Of a stretch of DNA of 64,000 nucleotides, positions 1-8,940 are shown in pieces. Location: positions 1-64,000 of the forward strand of contig JACKHW010000008.1 of assembly GCA_020638795.1 (NCBI GenBank). The letters are read 5' to 3'. The position numbers and the translations under genes are program-made. The notes under the pieces are model-generated. The model was not told where the DNA came from. It did no database searches and saw nothing but the letters and a program-made list of their open reading frames with translations. Positions within the stretch are counted from its first letter, which is position 1; every line of letters begins with the position of its first letter. The stretch comes from Planctomycetota bacterium (GTDB lineage: Bacteria > Planctomycetota > UBA1135 > GCA-002748355).

Positions 1-1614
1 GGCGAATCGATCGAGACAGTTCGTGTCCATGAAATCCTCGGACACGACGAGTGTCGCCGTCGATGGGACGTCTGCGCTTGCCGCGACGTTCGCACTCGGG
101 GCGACGTTTGCACTCGGGGGGCGATCCCATGGCGGGAGTCGTTCACCGAAGTACTTGCGTCGAATCCACTCCGGCTGCCAACGATCCGTCTCGCGCGATT
201 CGGGGATCACGAAACGCGCCGTGCGCTTCGGATCGATCGTCCAGCGGATGTCATCGCCGTCGGCGAGCGCCCCGAGATGGAGGCGCTCTTCGAGATGTTC
301 CTCGATGATCTCGAAGCTGCGCTGCCCTGCAAGATCGCGGATCTCGTGAGGATCTTGTTCGAGGTCGAAGAGCTGCCGATACCCGATTCGGGGATAGAGG
401 ATCAGTTTGTACCTGCCATCGCGGATCGAGCGCTGATCCTTCCCGTAGCTGAGCCGTAGCTCGTCGCGCGGCCAGTTCTCTCCGGTCCAGCACCGCGCGA
501 GGTCGATGGCATCCGTTCCCTTCGGGGGTGTGCTCCCGGCGAACGCATGCACCGTCGCGAAGATGTCGTGCAAGTAAACGAGCTCTTTGCTCTCGCCGAC
601 GGGCACGCCGGGTCCTTTGACGATGAGCGGGGCCTTCATGCTGTGTTCGTAGACGCTCTGCTTACCGATCAACCCGTGGCTTCCCATCGCGAGGCCGTGG
701 TCTGCGGCGTAGATCACGATGCAGTCGGGATCGATCGTCTCGAGGTGCTCGAGCACGCGTCCCACTTCGTGGTCGAGGTGGGCAATCAAATCGTAGTACT
801 CCGCGAGCTGCTCGCGCACGATTTGCGCGGTCCGTGGCCACGCCGCGAGCTTCTCGTCGCGCGTGCGCATGTCTTGATTGTCGAACGGGTGCAACGCGCG
901 AAAGTTCGGAGGTAGCGGCACGTCCTCGGGATTCGTGCGCCGCCATCCGGGTGGCGGCATGCGTGGATCGTGCGGTGCCGAGAACGCGACGTATGCGAAG
1001 AACGGCTTTTCGCGTGACCCCTGCGCCCAATCATCGAGGAAGGCGATGGCCTCGTTCGCGAAGATCGTCGACGAGAACCCGCGTGATTCGGGTTCGGACC
1101 ATGTACCGTCCTCTCTCAGGTCGCGTGCCGGAACCGCCTCGTGGTTCGACATGCCTTGGAACATCACCGAACGCGCGCGGTCGAAGCCGCGACACGTTTC
1201 GGTCTTCCAGAAGTGCCACTTCCCGGTCAAGAACGTCGTGTATCCCGTCGCTTGCAACAATTGCGGCAAGAGCGGTGCTGACTGGATGCGATCACCGACA
1301 TGGTGCAGACCACGTCCGGTCAGCAGCATCGTGCGACTCGGGGCGCATACCGCTCCGTGGGGCGAACCCATGCAGTAGGCATTGCGGAACGCGTACCCCG
1401 ATCGCGCGAGGCGGTCGAGGTTGGGAGTCGAGACGTACGGATTCCCGTGCGCGCCGATCGTGTCCGCGCGCTGGTCGTCCGCGAAGATCAGCAGGATGTT
1501 TGGGCGTTTCGACGATGTGCCGCGATTCGATGCTTGCGGGCTCGCTAGTGCTGCGGTGACGGCGATGGCGAGGAAACTCGCAGTCGCGAGCGAGGACAGG
1601 ATGCCGCGAATCAT
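1..1614 (-). CDS. Secreted sulfatase, C-terminus cut by the window edge
   Basis: A type I sulfatase, predicted to hydrolyse sulfate esters outside the cytoplasm. The frame is open from the ATG at 1614 to base 1, giving 538 residues without a stop. A signal peptide of about 25 residues (ending near ALASPQA) precedes the family start RPNILLIFADDQ at residue 37. The active-site signature is CAPSR, with Cys90 expected to become formylglycine. GKWHFW and AADHGLAMGSHG are further sulfatase blocks. After the sulfatase fold (about residue 480) a Pro/Ala/Ser linker with hexapeptide repeats leads into VVSEDFMDTN, so a second domain may follow beyond the edge. The ATG overlaps the stop of the upstream CoA-binding gene in an ATGA, so it is the last visible gene of a tightly coupled operon. 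The substrate cannot be read from the sequence. Confidence 0.93.
   Translation of the reverse strand, partial: MIRGILSSLATASFLAIAVTAALASPQASNRGTSSKRPNILLIFADDQRADTIGAHGNPYVSTPNLDRLARSGYAFRNAYCMGSPHGAVCAPSRTMLLTGRGLHHVGDRIQSAPLLPQLLQATGYTTFLTGKWHFWKTETCRGFDRARSVMFQGMSNHEAVPARDLREDGTWSEPESRGFSSTIFANEAIAFLDDWAQGSREKPFFAYVAFSAPHDPRMPPPGWRRTNPEDVPLPPNFRALHPFDNQDMRTRDEKLAAWPRTAQIVREQLAEYYDLIAHLDHEVGRVLEHLETIDPDCIVIYAADHGLAMGSHGLIGKQSVYEHSMKAPLIVKGPGVPVGESKELVYLHDIFATVHAFAGSTPPKGTDAIDLARCWTGENWPRDELRLSYGKDQRSIRDGRYKLILYPRIGYRQLFDLEQDPHEIRDLAGQRSFEIIEEHLEERLHLGALADGDDIRWTIDPKRTARFVIPESRETDRWQPEWIRRKYFGERLPPWDRPPSANVAPSANVAASADVPSTATLVVSEDFMDTNCLDRFA
66..118. repeat. 18-bp tandem repeat inside the sulfatase gene
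   Basis: Two adjacent 18-bp units at 83-100 and 101-118 differ at one base. A more diverged third copy precedes them. On the coding strand they encode a PSANVA-type hexapeptide repeat in the linker after the sulfatase domain. Such repeats probably expand by slippage. Confidence 0.7.
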
Positions 1615-2033
1615 CGCTTTCGGAACTCGACGAGGATGCAGGGACCGTTCGCGAGCACGTCCAAGCCGAGTTCTGCAGCCTTCGTCAAGGCTTCGTCACT
1701 CGAGGCGCCAGGCTGGAACCACAATCGTTCGATGCCGAGTCGCGAGGCTTCCTCGACCCAGTGGAGTGCCACGGACGGTGGCGTGACGACGGACATGCTC
1801 TTGGGAGCGGGGTCGAGCTCTTCCAGCGAACGGACACACGCGACGCCCTCGATCTCGTCGTCGCGCGGGTGCACGACGCTGATCGGATACGAGTGGTCGA
1901 GATAGGCTCGAAGGACCTTGTTGCCGAACTTCTCGGGGTCGCGCGACGCGCCGACGACAGCCCATGGTCCGGCCTTGAAGAACGTTTCGATGATTGCCGA
2001 ATCTTCGGAGGAGAGGGATCCGTGTGAGCTCAT
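1611..2033 (-). CDS. CoA-binding domain protein (YccU-like)
   Basis: A small cytoplasmic protein of 140 residues that is almost entirely one CoA-binding (Rossmann-type) domain, as in the E. coli YccU family. Visible family features are WAVVGASRDPEKFGN near residues 24-38, the strand-loop YPISVVHPR, and the C-terminal IERLWFQPGASSDEA followed by GPCILVEF. Proteins of this family bind CoA, but their cellular role is poorly known. The ATG at 2033 overlaps the kdsA stop (ATGA), and its own stop overlaps the sulfatase start in the same way, so translation of the four genes is probably coupled. No functional link to kdsA or the sulfatase is evident. Confidence 0.88.
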   Translation of the reverse strand: MSSHGSLSSEDSAIIETFFKAGPWAVVGASRDPEKFGNKVLRAYLDHSYPISVVHPRDDEIEGVACVRSLEELDPAPKSMSVVTPPSVALHWVEEASRLGIERLWFQPGASSDEALTKAAELGLDVLANGPCILVEFRKR

Positions 2034-2902
2034 GAGTCGGATGTCGCGGGGAGAACGAACGGGAGCGGAAGTTCGCGTCGCAAGCGGTCGAATCGGGCGA
2101 CACGCTCGAGAATCCCTTCGAGGTCGACGAGTCGCACCATGTTGGGGCCGTCGGAGGGGGCGCGATCCGGGTCTTCGTGCACCTCCATGAAGATCGCGTC
2201 GACGCCGATCGACACCGCTGCTCGGGCGAGTGGCTCGACGAGCGTACGATCCCCGCCGGTGCGATCCCCTGCGCCGCCAGGCCGTTGGACCGAATGGGTG
2301 GCGTCGAACACGATCGGAACGCCGAACGTGCGCATCGCGCTCAAACCCGTGAAATCGACGACGAGGCTGTTGTAGCCGAAACTCGTGCCCCTTTCGGTGA
2401 CGAGAATCGCGTCGTTCCCACTCTCGCGCACCTTGCCGATCGGGTGCTTCATGTCGCGCGGCGCGAGAAACTGCGCTTTCTTGATGTTGACGGGCTTGCC
2501 GGTCTTGGCCGCTGCGACGAGTAGATCGGTCTGACGGCAGAGAAACGCCGGGATCTGCAGCACGTCGACGACTTCTGCCGCGCGCTCACACTGATGGGTC
2601 TCGTGAACGTCGGTGAGCACGGGCACGCCGACTTCATCGCGCACTTCGCGAAGCCAGCGCAGACCTTCGTCGAGTCCCGGACCGCGATAGCTGCGAATCG
2701 ACGTTCGATTGGCCTTGTCGAAGCTCGACTTGAACACGAACGAAACACCGACACGTTCACAGATGTCGCGAATCGCCGACGCATGGCGGATCGCGTGTTT
2801 TGCGCTTTCGAGGACGCAGGGACCAGCCAAGAGCGCGAGCCGCGCGTCGCCGCCGATCGCCACGTCCGCGATGCGAACCGGGGAACCAGCGGTATCGCTC
2901 AC
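2030..2902 (-). CDS. kdsA: 3-deoxy-8-phosphooctulonate (KDO-8-P) synthase
   Basis: Condenses phosphoenolpyruvate with arabinose 5-phosphate to KDO 8-phosphate, the precursor of the Kdo sugar that anchors lipopolysaccharide core to lipid A. At 290 residues it has the usual length. Family blocks are LLAGPCVLES (residues 24-33), FKSSFDKANRTS, TDVHETHQC, the VNIKKAQFLAP loop and FDATHSVQRPGG. The Cys in GPC (about residue 29) is the metal ligand found in the metal-dependent class, where E. coli has Asn, so this is probably a metal-dependent enzyme. The start is GTG, overlapping the stop of the upstream hydrolase in a GTGA. DAHP synthase was considered, but NIKKAQFL and the short length favour KdsA. 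Confidence 0.95.
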   Translation of the reverse strand: MSDTAGSPVRIADVAIGGDARLALLAGPCVLESAKHAIRHASAIRDICERVGVSFVFKSSFDKANRTSIRSYRGPGLDEGLRWLREVRDEVGVPVLTDVHETHQCERAAEVVDVLQIPAFLCRQTDLLVAAAKTGKPVNIKKAQFLAPRDMKHPIGKVRESGNDAILVTERGTSFGYNSLVVDFTGLSAMRTFGVPIVFDATHSVQRPGGAGDRTGGDRTLVEPLARAAVSIGVDAIFMEVHEDPDRAPSDGPNMVRLVDLEGILERVARFDRLRRELPLPFVLPATSDS

Positions 2903-3831
2903 GCGTGCACCGTGTTCCGGAGGACACCGAGACCGTCGATCTCGACTTCCATGACATCACCGTCTTTCAGATAGACCGGTGGTTTGCGAGCGAAACCGAC
3001 ACCGGGAGGCGTGCCCGTCGAGATGATGTCACCGGGTTCGAGTGTGATGTGGCGCGAGATCTCCGCGATCAGGACGTCGACACCGAAAATCAGCTGGTCG
3101 GTGTTCGAGTTCTGCATGGTCTCGCCATTGAGCCTGAACCGGATCCCGAGTGCGTGGGGATCGGAGATCTCGTCGCGTGTCGCGACGAACGGCCCCGTTG
3201 GCGCGAAGTCGTCACACGACTTACCGCGTTGCCACTGACCGTCGGCGAACTGGAAGTCACGAGCACTCACGTCGTTGACACAGCAGTAGCCGAGTACGTG
3301 ATCGAACGCGTGCTCGCGCGCGACGTTGCGTGCGCGCCTACCGATGACAAAGGCGAACTCGGCTTCGTAGTCGAGCTCACGGCACCCATCGGGGATCTTG
3401 ACGGCGGCATCCGGTCCGACCACGCAGCTCGAGAACTTCGAGAACAGCAGTGGCCGCTCGGGGATCGCCATCCCCGATTCCTCGGCGTGATCGCGGTAGT
3501 TGAGCCCGATGCAGAGGAACTTGCCCGGTCGCACGACGGGAGCGAGCAACTGGACACGGGACGAGTTCACGATCGCGCCAGACTCTACGAGCCGGCGCTT
3601 CTCGGCGGCGTCGTCCCCGACTCTCTGCCAGAGGCGTCGCGCTACCGGCAGCGCTGCCCCGTCCTCGTCGAACCAGTCGAGAGCGTCCGGCGGCGCGAGT
3701 TGGCCGAGCGTGCTCGGGTGGCTGAAGATCAGGAGTTGTCCGTCCGTACCTTCCACAGCGCCGTTCGAGGGCAGGAAGGCGCCGATGTGCGTGCTGGCGG
3801 GCGATTCGATTCGAAAGTGAGCGATGCGCAA
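2899..3831 (-). CDS. Fumarylacetoacetate hydrolase (FAH) family protein
   Basis: A metal-dependent hydrolase of the FAH superfamily, about 310 residues. Members cleave carbon-carbon bonds of diketo acids or act as hydratases or decarboxylases. The family core is visible: GLNYRDHAEE, the metal-binding DYEAEFAFVIG (E-x-E), NDVSARDFQ, FAPTGPF and ISTGTPPGVG. I place the start at the TTG at 3831 (MRIAHFRIES), preceded by GGAG. The longer frame to 3960 would run into the divergent gene at 3924 and has no family similarity in its first 43 residues. Close relatives include 2,4-diketo-3-deoxy-L-fuconate hydrolase, so a sugar-acid substrate is possible but not proven. It heads the four-gene operon reaching the left edge. 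Confidence 0.9.
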   Translation of the reverse strand: MRIAHFRIESPASTHIGAFLPSNGAVEGTDGQLLIFSHPSTLGQLAPPDALDWFDEDGAALPVARRLWQRVGDDAAEKRRLVESGAIVNSSRVQLLAPVVRPGKFLCIGLNYRDHAEESGMAIPERPLLFSKFSSCVVGPDAAVKIPDGCRELDYEAEFAFVIGRRARNVAREHAFDHVLGYCCVNDVSARDFQFADGQWQRGKSCDDFAPTGPFVATRDEISDPHALGIRFRLNGETMQNSNTDQLIFGVDVLIAEISRHITLEPGDIISTGTPPGVGFARKPPVYLKDGDVMEVEIDGLGVLRNTVHA

Positions 3832-3923
3832 GTCGTTGTTCTCCGGGGCGACACGATAGCAGGAGGTCCGCGCGCTCCGAAGTAGGCCTTGCGGCTGCAT
3901 CGGTGGGGCCGGACCATCCTCGG

Positions 3924-5777
3924 ATGCACGAATCCGATCCAAACTCGCCGGAACGCCCACACCGCGGCCTCGAGGCGTGGATCGTGTTCGCGGTTGCCGT
4001 CGCGACGTGGACCGTTTCTCTCGGCAACGGCTACGCGATGGACGACGTGCCGGTAGCCAAGGCCGACTATGGCGGGGGTTCGATCAATCCGTACGTCGCG
4101 GACCTGTTGTCGATCCGTGAGTACTTCGAATCGCACTACTGGGCTGCGACGGTCGAAAGTGACCGGTTGTACAGACCGGTGACGATCCTCTCGTTCGCGC
4201 TACGCCAGGCGATCTTCGGAGAGTCCGCGTTCGTCGATCATGCGATCAACGTCCTGTTGCACGGCGTTGCGAGCGTTTGCGTGTTCTTTCTCGCTCTGCG
4301 TGCGATCGCCTCGGTGCGCGGCGCGTTCTTCGCAGGGCTCGCGTTCGCGGCCATGGGAGTGCATGCCGAGGTGGTTGCCGGTGTCGTGGGGCGCGCGGAG
4401 CTGTTCGCGTTCTCCTTCGGCGCACTCGCACTCCTCGTCCTGCCTCGGGAACGACCGGCAGCCGTTTGGCGCATTCCCCTGGGCATCGTGCTCCTGTTCT
4501 TGGCTTTCTGCTCGAAGGAATCCGCGATTGCGTGGGCACCGTTCGCGCTGATCTTTGCGTGGTTCACGTGTCGCGAGCGTAAGCGCACACTCGTCGAAGT
4601 GGCGATTTCCGTAGGTATTCCGCTCGTGCTCTGGGCAGTCCTCAGGGAGCGCATGATCGACCTTCTGCCTGGTGTGCCCGAGCCTGCTCCGTTCGCATCC
4701 AATCCGCTCTACGGCGCATCCTTCCTCGAACGCTTGCATGGCGGAATCCTCGCGATGGGGCTCGGGCTGTTGTCGACGATCGCGCCGTTCTGGCTCGCTT
4801 CGGATTGGGGCGCGATGCTCTTCGCGCCACAGTCGCTTTCGACCGTGTGGGCCATCGTCGCGACGATCGTTCTGAGCGCGTGGTTCGTGCAGGGGGTCGC
4901 CCTGATGCGTAGGCGACCTGGCTGGTTCCTCGCGATGGCAGCGTTCTTCGGGTTCGCATTCCCGCTTTCGAACATTCTCGTGCCGATCGGAGTCTCGTAC
5001 GCGGAGCGCCTCTACTACGCGCCGAGTTTCGGAGTCGCGCTCCTGATCGCGATGCTGGTCTCGGCCGCACCGCGCGCGAAATGGCCGTGCATCGCGTTCT
5101 TCGTTTTGCAAGCCGTGATCGGTGTCCTGCGGGCACCGCAGTGGAAAGACGACACGACGATCCGGTTGACGGATGTCCGACGGCAACCTTCCAGTGTCAA
5201 CCTGAGGCTCTACGCCGCCAACACACTGATGCTGAGGCGTACCGAAGTGGACAGCCGCAAAGCGCTCGAACACATTCGTGCAGCGATCGAACTCGACGGA
5301 CAGAGTGCGGTGGCATGGGCCGCCATGGCTGCATTGCAGTCGGGAGCCGGCGCGTTCAAGGAAGCGATCGGGTCGCTCGAGCTCGCACTTCGTGCCGAAC
5401 ATCTCGCCGGTCATCACGTCGAAGACCGCCTCTGGGTCAACCTCGGGAACCTGCGTCATGCGCAGGGTGACGCGGACAAGGCCGTCGATGCATGGGCCCG
5501 TGCCCTGGCCGCGAGCCGATACTGCGTCGATGCATTCGTCGCGCTTCGTGCGCGTCGTGACGAGGGAGCGATCGATTCTGCAACGTTGGACAGGCTCATC
5601 GAGAGCGCAGCGTCTCGCGACGCGGGACCTCGGATGCTCGAGATCTGGGATACCTATCGGGTGTTGGCGAAACCGATCCAGGACGATGGAAGGGCCACGC
5701 TACGGCGCGTACGCGAAGCCCTGCCGCGCGGCGTGTTCGCGGATCCGCTGCGCCGACTCATCGACGCCGCAATGTGA
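3924..5777 (+). CDS. TMTC-like membrane glycosyltransferase with C-terminal TPRs
   Basis: A multi-pass membrane protein of about 617 residues. It resembles the TMTC family of GT-C protein O-mannosyltransferases, which use a lipid-linked sugar donor on the outer face of the membrane. Shared features are an acidic pair in the first luminal loop (YAMDDVPVAKAD), LYRPVTILSF, HAINVLLHG, HAEVVAGVVGRAELFAF and SKESAIAW. About ten hydrophobic segments fill residues 20-430. From about 440 to 600 the protein is helical and TPR-like (for example VAWAAMAALQ, LWVNLGNLRHAQGD). The ATG at 3924 is preferred over an upstream GTG at 3903, though neither has a clear ribosome-binding site. It diverges from the FAH gene and converges on the epimerase gene 12 bases away. 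The acceptor and sugar are unknown. Confidence 0.78.
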   Translation: MHESDPNSPERPHRGLEAWIVFAVAVATWTVSLGNGYAMDDVPVAKADYGGGSINPYVADLLSIREYFESHYWAATVESDRLYRPVTILSFALRQAIFGESAFVDHAINVLLHGVASVCVFFLALRAIASVRGAFFAGLAFAAMGVHAEVVAGVVGRAELFAFSFGALALLVLPRERPAAVWRIPLGIVLLFLAFCSKESAIAWAPFALIFAWFTCRERKRTLVEVAISVGIPLVLWAVLRERMIDLLPGVPEPAPFASNPLYGASFLERLHGGILAMGLGLLSTIAPFWLASDWGAMLFAPQSLSTVWAIVATIVLSAWFVQGVALMRRRPGWFLAMAAFFGFAFPLSNILVPIGVSYAERLYYAPSFGVALLIAMLVSAAPRAKWPCIAFFVLQAVIGVLRAPQWKDDTTIRLTDVRRQPSSVNLRLYAANTLMLRRTEVDSRKALEHIRAAIELDGQSAVAWAAMAALQSGAGAFKEAIGSLELALRAEHLAGHHVEDRLWVNLGNLRHAQGDADKAVDAWARALAASRYCVDAFVALRARRDEGAIDSATLDRLIESAASRDAGPRMLEIWDTYRVLAKPIQDDGRATLRRVREALPRGVFADPLRRLIDAAM

Positions 5778-5789
5778 AGACTCCGCAAC

Positions 5790-6743
5790 TCAACGTTCGA
5801 GTTCGACGAAGCGCTCGAGCGTTTCGCGAATGCCATCTTCGAGCTTCGTCTTCGGAGCGTTCGGATACGCACTCGCGAAGGCGCTGCCGTCGATCGCGCC
5901 GGGAATCGGGAGCGCCGGCCCATCGATCGTGATTCGGTCGGCTGTGTCGATTCCCATCTGGCGTGCCGTTCTGCCGACGATGTCGACGAACTTCTCGACG
6001 GTGACGGAATGTCCCGACAAGTTATAGACCGGTGCGCCATCGGGGCAGGCGTCGACGCAGGCGAGGAACGCCGCAGCACAATCGGCGACGTAGAGGAAGT
6101 CGGTCGCGCCTGAGAACGAGATCGTCGACGGTTCGCCGCGAACGAGCTTGCGCATCGCTGTCGTCGGGCCGCTCGTCAGTCCTTGATCTCGACCGACACC
6201 GTAGACCGTAAGCGGACGCAGACCGACGCTTCGGACCCCGTCGTCGGTCCAGTAGATACGCGCATTGCCTTCATTGGCTCGCTTGAAGACACCGTAGTGA
6301 GTCGAAGGCTCGAGCGCCGAGTTCTCGTCCGGAGCCGCTGCGAGGTCATCTTCGGGAGGGCCATAGACTGCGGCAGAACTCGCGTAGACGACGCCGTCGA
6401 GCTGGAGCCGCTTGGCGACTTCGAGCACGTGAATCGTGCCGAGGACGTTGACGAGGGCGCCACGTGCGGGATCCGCTTTGCAGAAGGGGACCTGCAATCC
6501 GGCAAGATGGACGATGCGGTGTGCGTCGGTCTCGCGCACCGTGTTCTCGAGCGCGGTGAGGTCCGTGATGTCTCCGTCGACGAACACGATTTCCTCGAGG
6601 CGTTCGCCGAGGAGCTCGCGCAATCTCCGGCGGTCGCCGGGTAGGTCGAACACGACGGGAACGTCGCCGCGGTCGACGAGGAGTTTGGTGACCCACGCGC
6701 CGATGCAACCGAGCGCACCGGTCACGATGTAGTGATTCGTCAT
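5790..6743 (-). CDS. NAD-dependent epimerase/dehydratase (extended SDR)
   Basis: A 317-residue nucleotide-sugar or sugar-acid epimerase/dehydrogenase of the extended SDR family. The cofactor motif GALGCIG lies at the N-terminus (TNHYIVTGALGCIG), followed by VDGDIT, IVHLAGLQVP, YASSAAVYG and the catalytic YGVFK (Y-x-x-x-K). The C-terminal half has the usual substrate-binding elements (LRPLTVYG, YNLSGHSVT). The ATG at 6743 overlaps the stop of the upstream amidohydrolase (ATGA), which fixes the start; a longer open frame reaching 7148 lies inside that gene. It is third in an operon with a secreted hydrolase and a lactonase-type amidohydrolase, so a sugar or sugar-acid substrate is likely. The exact reaction is not determined. 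Confidence 0.88.
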   Translation of the reverse strand: MTNHYIVTGALGCIGAWVTKLLVDRGDVPVVFDLPGDRRRLRELLGERLEEIVFVDGDITDLTALENTVRETDAHRIVHLAGLQVPFCKADPARGALVNVLGTIHVLEVAKRLQLDGVVYASSAAVYGPPEDDLAAAPDENSALEPSTHYGVFKRANEGNARIYWTDDGVRSVGLRPLTVYGVGRDQGLTSGPTTAMRKLVRGEPSTISFSGATDFLYVADCAAAFLACVDACPDGAPVYNLSGHSVTVEKFVDIVGRTARQMGIDTADRITIDGPALPIPGAIDGSAFASAYPNAPKTKLEDGIRETLERFVELER

Positions 6744-7612
6744 GGTGCGATACGGTAGAAGTTCCGCGCGTTCGTGGCGAAAAAACCATCGCGTTCGTGC
6801 TCGGACCAGCCACGGGTCCAGTCGTCGACGAGATCGACGACTTGCGAGTAGTCTCGTGCAGCCAGCAAACAGACAGGCCAGTCCGAGCCGTACATGAGTC
6901 GATGGCGGCCGAAGGCGTCTTCGACGATGTCGAGCGCGGAAGCGAAGTCCTCGGGTTCCCAAGTCTGCCATCGAGCTTCGGTGACGAGGCCGCTGACCTT
7001 GCACCGCAGATGCGGAGACGCCGCCGCGAGTCGACGGATGCCTTCCTCCCACGCACCGAAGACGAGCGGAGTCGATGCCGCAATCGGCGGCTTGGCGATG
7101 TGATCGAGAACGAACCTGTGCTCGGGGAATCGTTCGACGAACTTGCACGCCGCAGGCAGTTGGCGCGGATAGACGAGGATGTCGTAGCTGTATCGGGTCT
7201 CTCCGAGTGCCTCGATCCCGCGGCAGAAGTCGGTCCTCAGCAAGAACTCGTCATCGATCTCGTCCTGAACGATGTGCCGAAAGCCAACGAGCTTCGATCG
7301 ATCCTCGTAGCGCTTCAGCGCTTCTTCGAGGTCCGCGCGGCGCAAGTCGACCCAGCCGACGACGCCCTGCACGAATGGATGCTCATCCGCGATCCTGAGA
7401 AGGTCGAGCGTCTCGCGGTCGGATTGCGCGGCTTGAACCGCGATGCACGACGAGAAGCCGCGCGCTTCGAGTTCCCCTCGTAGGTCCAGTGGCCCGAAAT
7501 CTCGACGGAGGACGGACATCGCGGGCGTGATCCACGCGTGCTCGCGCGGGTCATAGCGCCAGAAGTGCTGATGCGCGTCGACGCGATTGGGAGAGTGTGA
7601 TTCGGTGCTCAC
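6740..7612 (-). CDS. Amidohydrolase-2 family, sugar-lactonase type
   Basis: A 290-residue TIM-barrel metallohydrolase of the amidohydrolase-2 family. The N-terminal metal motif DAHQHFW (residues 12-18) is typical of L-fuconolactonase and L-rhamnono-lactonase relatives. Other expected ligands are in GFRHIVQDE, LDHIAKPP and YGSDWPVC, whose Asp normally activates water. No signal peptide is present, so it acts in the cytoplasm. The start is GTG, overlapping the stop of the upstream alpha/beta hydrolase gene (GTGA). It overlaps the downstream epimerase by four bases. A role in opening an aldonolactone during deoxy-sugar breakdown fits the family, but substrate assignment is inference. Confidence 0.88.
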   Translation of the reverse strand: MSTESHSPNRVDAHQHFWRYDPREHAWITPAMSVLRRDFGPLDLRGELEARGFSSCIAVQAAQSDRETLDLLRIADEHPFVQGVVGWVDLRRADLEEALKRYEDRSKLVGFRHIVQDEIDDEFLLRTDFCRGIEALGETRYSYDILVYPRQLPAACKFVERFPEHRFVLDHIAKPPIAASTPLVFGAWEEGIRRLAAASPHLRCKVSGLVTEARWQTWEPEDFASALDIVEDAFGRHRLMYGSDWPVCLLAARDYSQVVDLVDDWTRGWSEHERDGFFATNARNFYRIAP

Positions 7613-8820
7613 TTCGGAACCGCGAGCATCAACTCGTTGCTGAGTTCGACGCCGCGGCTACCGATGAGCAGCGCCTGCACCGGAAAGACGAGCCCCTTCA
7701 TGCGCACGTCGTTGGGCACGAGGTGTGGATAGAGCGCGATGCCAGCGTTGGTCTGATACGTGACCTGCAGGATGAAGATCGTATTCGGGTCCAGGTAGAG
7801 CGTGCCGACCGGTGTCGTCGTCTCGATGCGCTGGAGCGCGAGCATGTGAACCGCATAGCCGTCGGCGGCAACGAGTTGGAAGAGCGCGAGCTGGCCGATT
7901 CTGTCGACGCCACGCTTGATGTAGCAAGGTGTTTGGACATCGGTCGAGAGCGACCGGAGATGAGCATCGACCCGTGCCGTCAAGCCGATGGCTTCGTCCA
8001 GACTGCCGGGGTCGCCAAACAGCACGTGATCGAACAACCCGCGCGCGACCAACATCGAACGCGTGAAGACGTCGAGGGCGACAGGGAGCTTGCTGGTGGT
8101 CCACGAGACGACGGTCGCGTGATCGCCTTCTTCGTCGAACACGTACGCGAACTTGAGCACGTTCGTGTTGAGGTTGTCGTAGATCGGTCGTCCGTGTTTG
8201 TCCCACGGTGTGACCTTGTCGCCGACGCCGCCTGCGACACCGAACGGGACGGTGATTTTTGGGCCGGAACTCGCCGTGTACTTCCCATCGACACCCGCGT
8301 AGGGCGACCATGCGAAGCCCGCGCGATACCCGGGGTTGTTGGCTAGCACGTGGACCGCGTTGGCTCCTCCGACGGAGTGACCCGCGATGACGAACCGCTT
8401 GGTGTCGAGTTGCCCCTCGTAGAACGAACCCCGCGTCGAGTTCTCCTTGACCAGGGCATGGAACACTGCCGTGCCATCCTTGATCTGCAGCGGTGGGTCG
8501 TTCTGAGCGGTGTTCTGCAGTACGACGACATAGCCGGCACGCGCCCAATCGAAGGCGAGTTCCGGATACATCTGACCGACCGCACCGAAGCCGTGCAGGA
8601 AGACGAGCACCGGATGTCCGCCGCTGCGCTTGACGATCGGCGCCTGATAGCCGTCGGTGATCGCGGGGTAGTAGACCGACGAATACAGGAGGCTCGATCC
8701 CGACGAGGTCGGGTTGATGAAGGCCTCGTAGCGCGCTCCGACTCTGTACGGACCCTGAGCGATCAGCGAGGACGCCAAGAGGACGAGCGCGGTGAGGAGT
8801 GCTTGGGCGGCGACTCTCAT
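7609..8820 (-). CDS. Secreted alpha/beta hydrolase with extra C-terminal domain
   Basis: A secreted serine hydrolase of about 403 residues, in the chlorophyllase/polyester-hydrolase part of the alpha/beta hydrolase fold. A signal peptide (MRVAAQALLTALVLLASSLIAQ) starts at the ATG at 8820. A longer in-frame ATG at 8874 would put a charged leader before it and is less likely. The oxyanion block is VFLHGFGAVG, and the nucleophile elbow GHSVGG gives Ser149. After about residue 310 comes a beta-rich tail ending VPNDVRMKGLVFPVQALL...GVELSN. This resembles the tails of the proteins at 11459, 24274 and 54164. It is the first gene of an operon with the lactonase-like and epimerase genes. The natural substrate is unknown. 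Confidence 0.85.
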   Translation of the reverse strand: MRVAAQALLTALVLLASSLIAQGPYRVGARYEAFINPTSSGSSLLYSSVYYPAITDGYQAPIVKRSGGHPVLVFLHGFGAVGQMYPELAFDWARAGYVVVLQNTAQNDPPLQIKDGTAVFHALVKENSTRGSFYEGQLDTKRFVIAGHSVGGANAVHVLANNPGYRAGFAWSPYAGVDGKYTASSGPKITVPFGVAGGVGDKVTPWDKHGRPIYDNLNTNVLKFAYVFDEEGDHATVVSWTTSKLPVALDVFTRSMLVARGLFDHVLFGDPGSLDEAIGLTARVDAHLRSLSTDVQTPCYIKRGVDRIGQLALFQLVAADGYAVHMLALQRIETTTPVGTLYLDPNTIFILQVTYQTNAGIALYPHLVPNDVRMKGLVFPVQALLIGSRGVELSNELMLAVPK

Positions 8821-8940
8821 CCCCCAAGTTTGGCGTGCGAACCGCCGTCGGGGAAGCCGATCCTCGGTAGCCATGGCGTCTTTCGTGGTCTGTTCGTGGC
8901 GAACGGGGCCTTGACGTCGCGCGAAACGCGCCGCGCGTGG

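Noticed and set aside
2030..2902. Annotation of kdsA as a DAHP synthase
   Set aside because: Length, VNIKKAQFLAP and TDVHETHQC are KDO-8-P synthase features.
5778..5820. Terminator between the TMTC-like gene and the epimerase gene
   Set aside because: Only a 5-bp AACTC/GAGTT pairing exists, and one arm lies inside the epimerase coding region.
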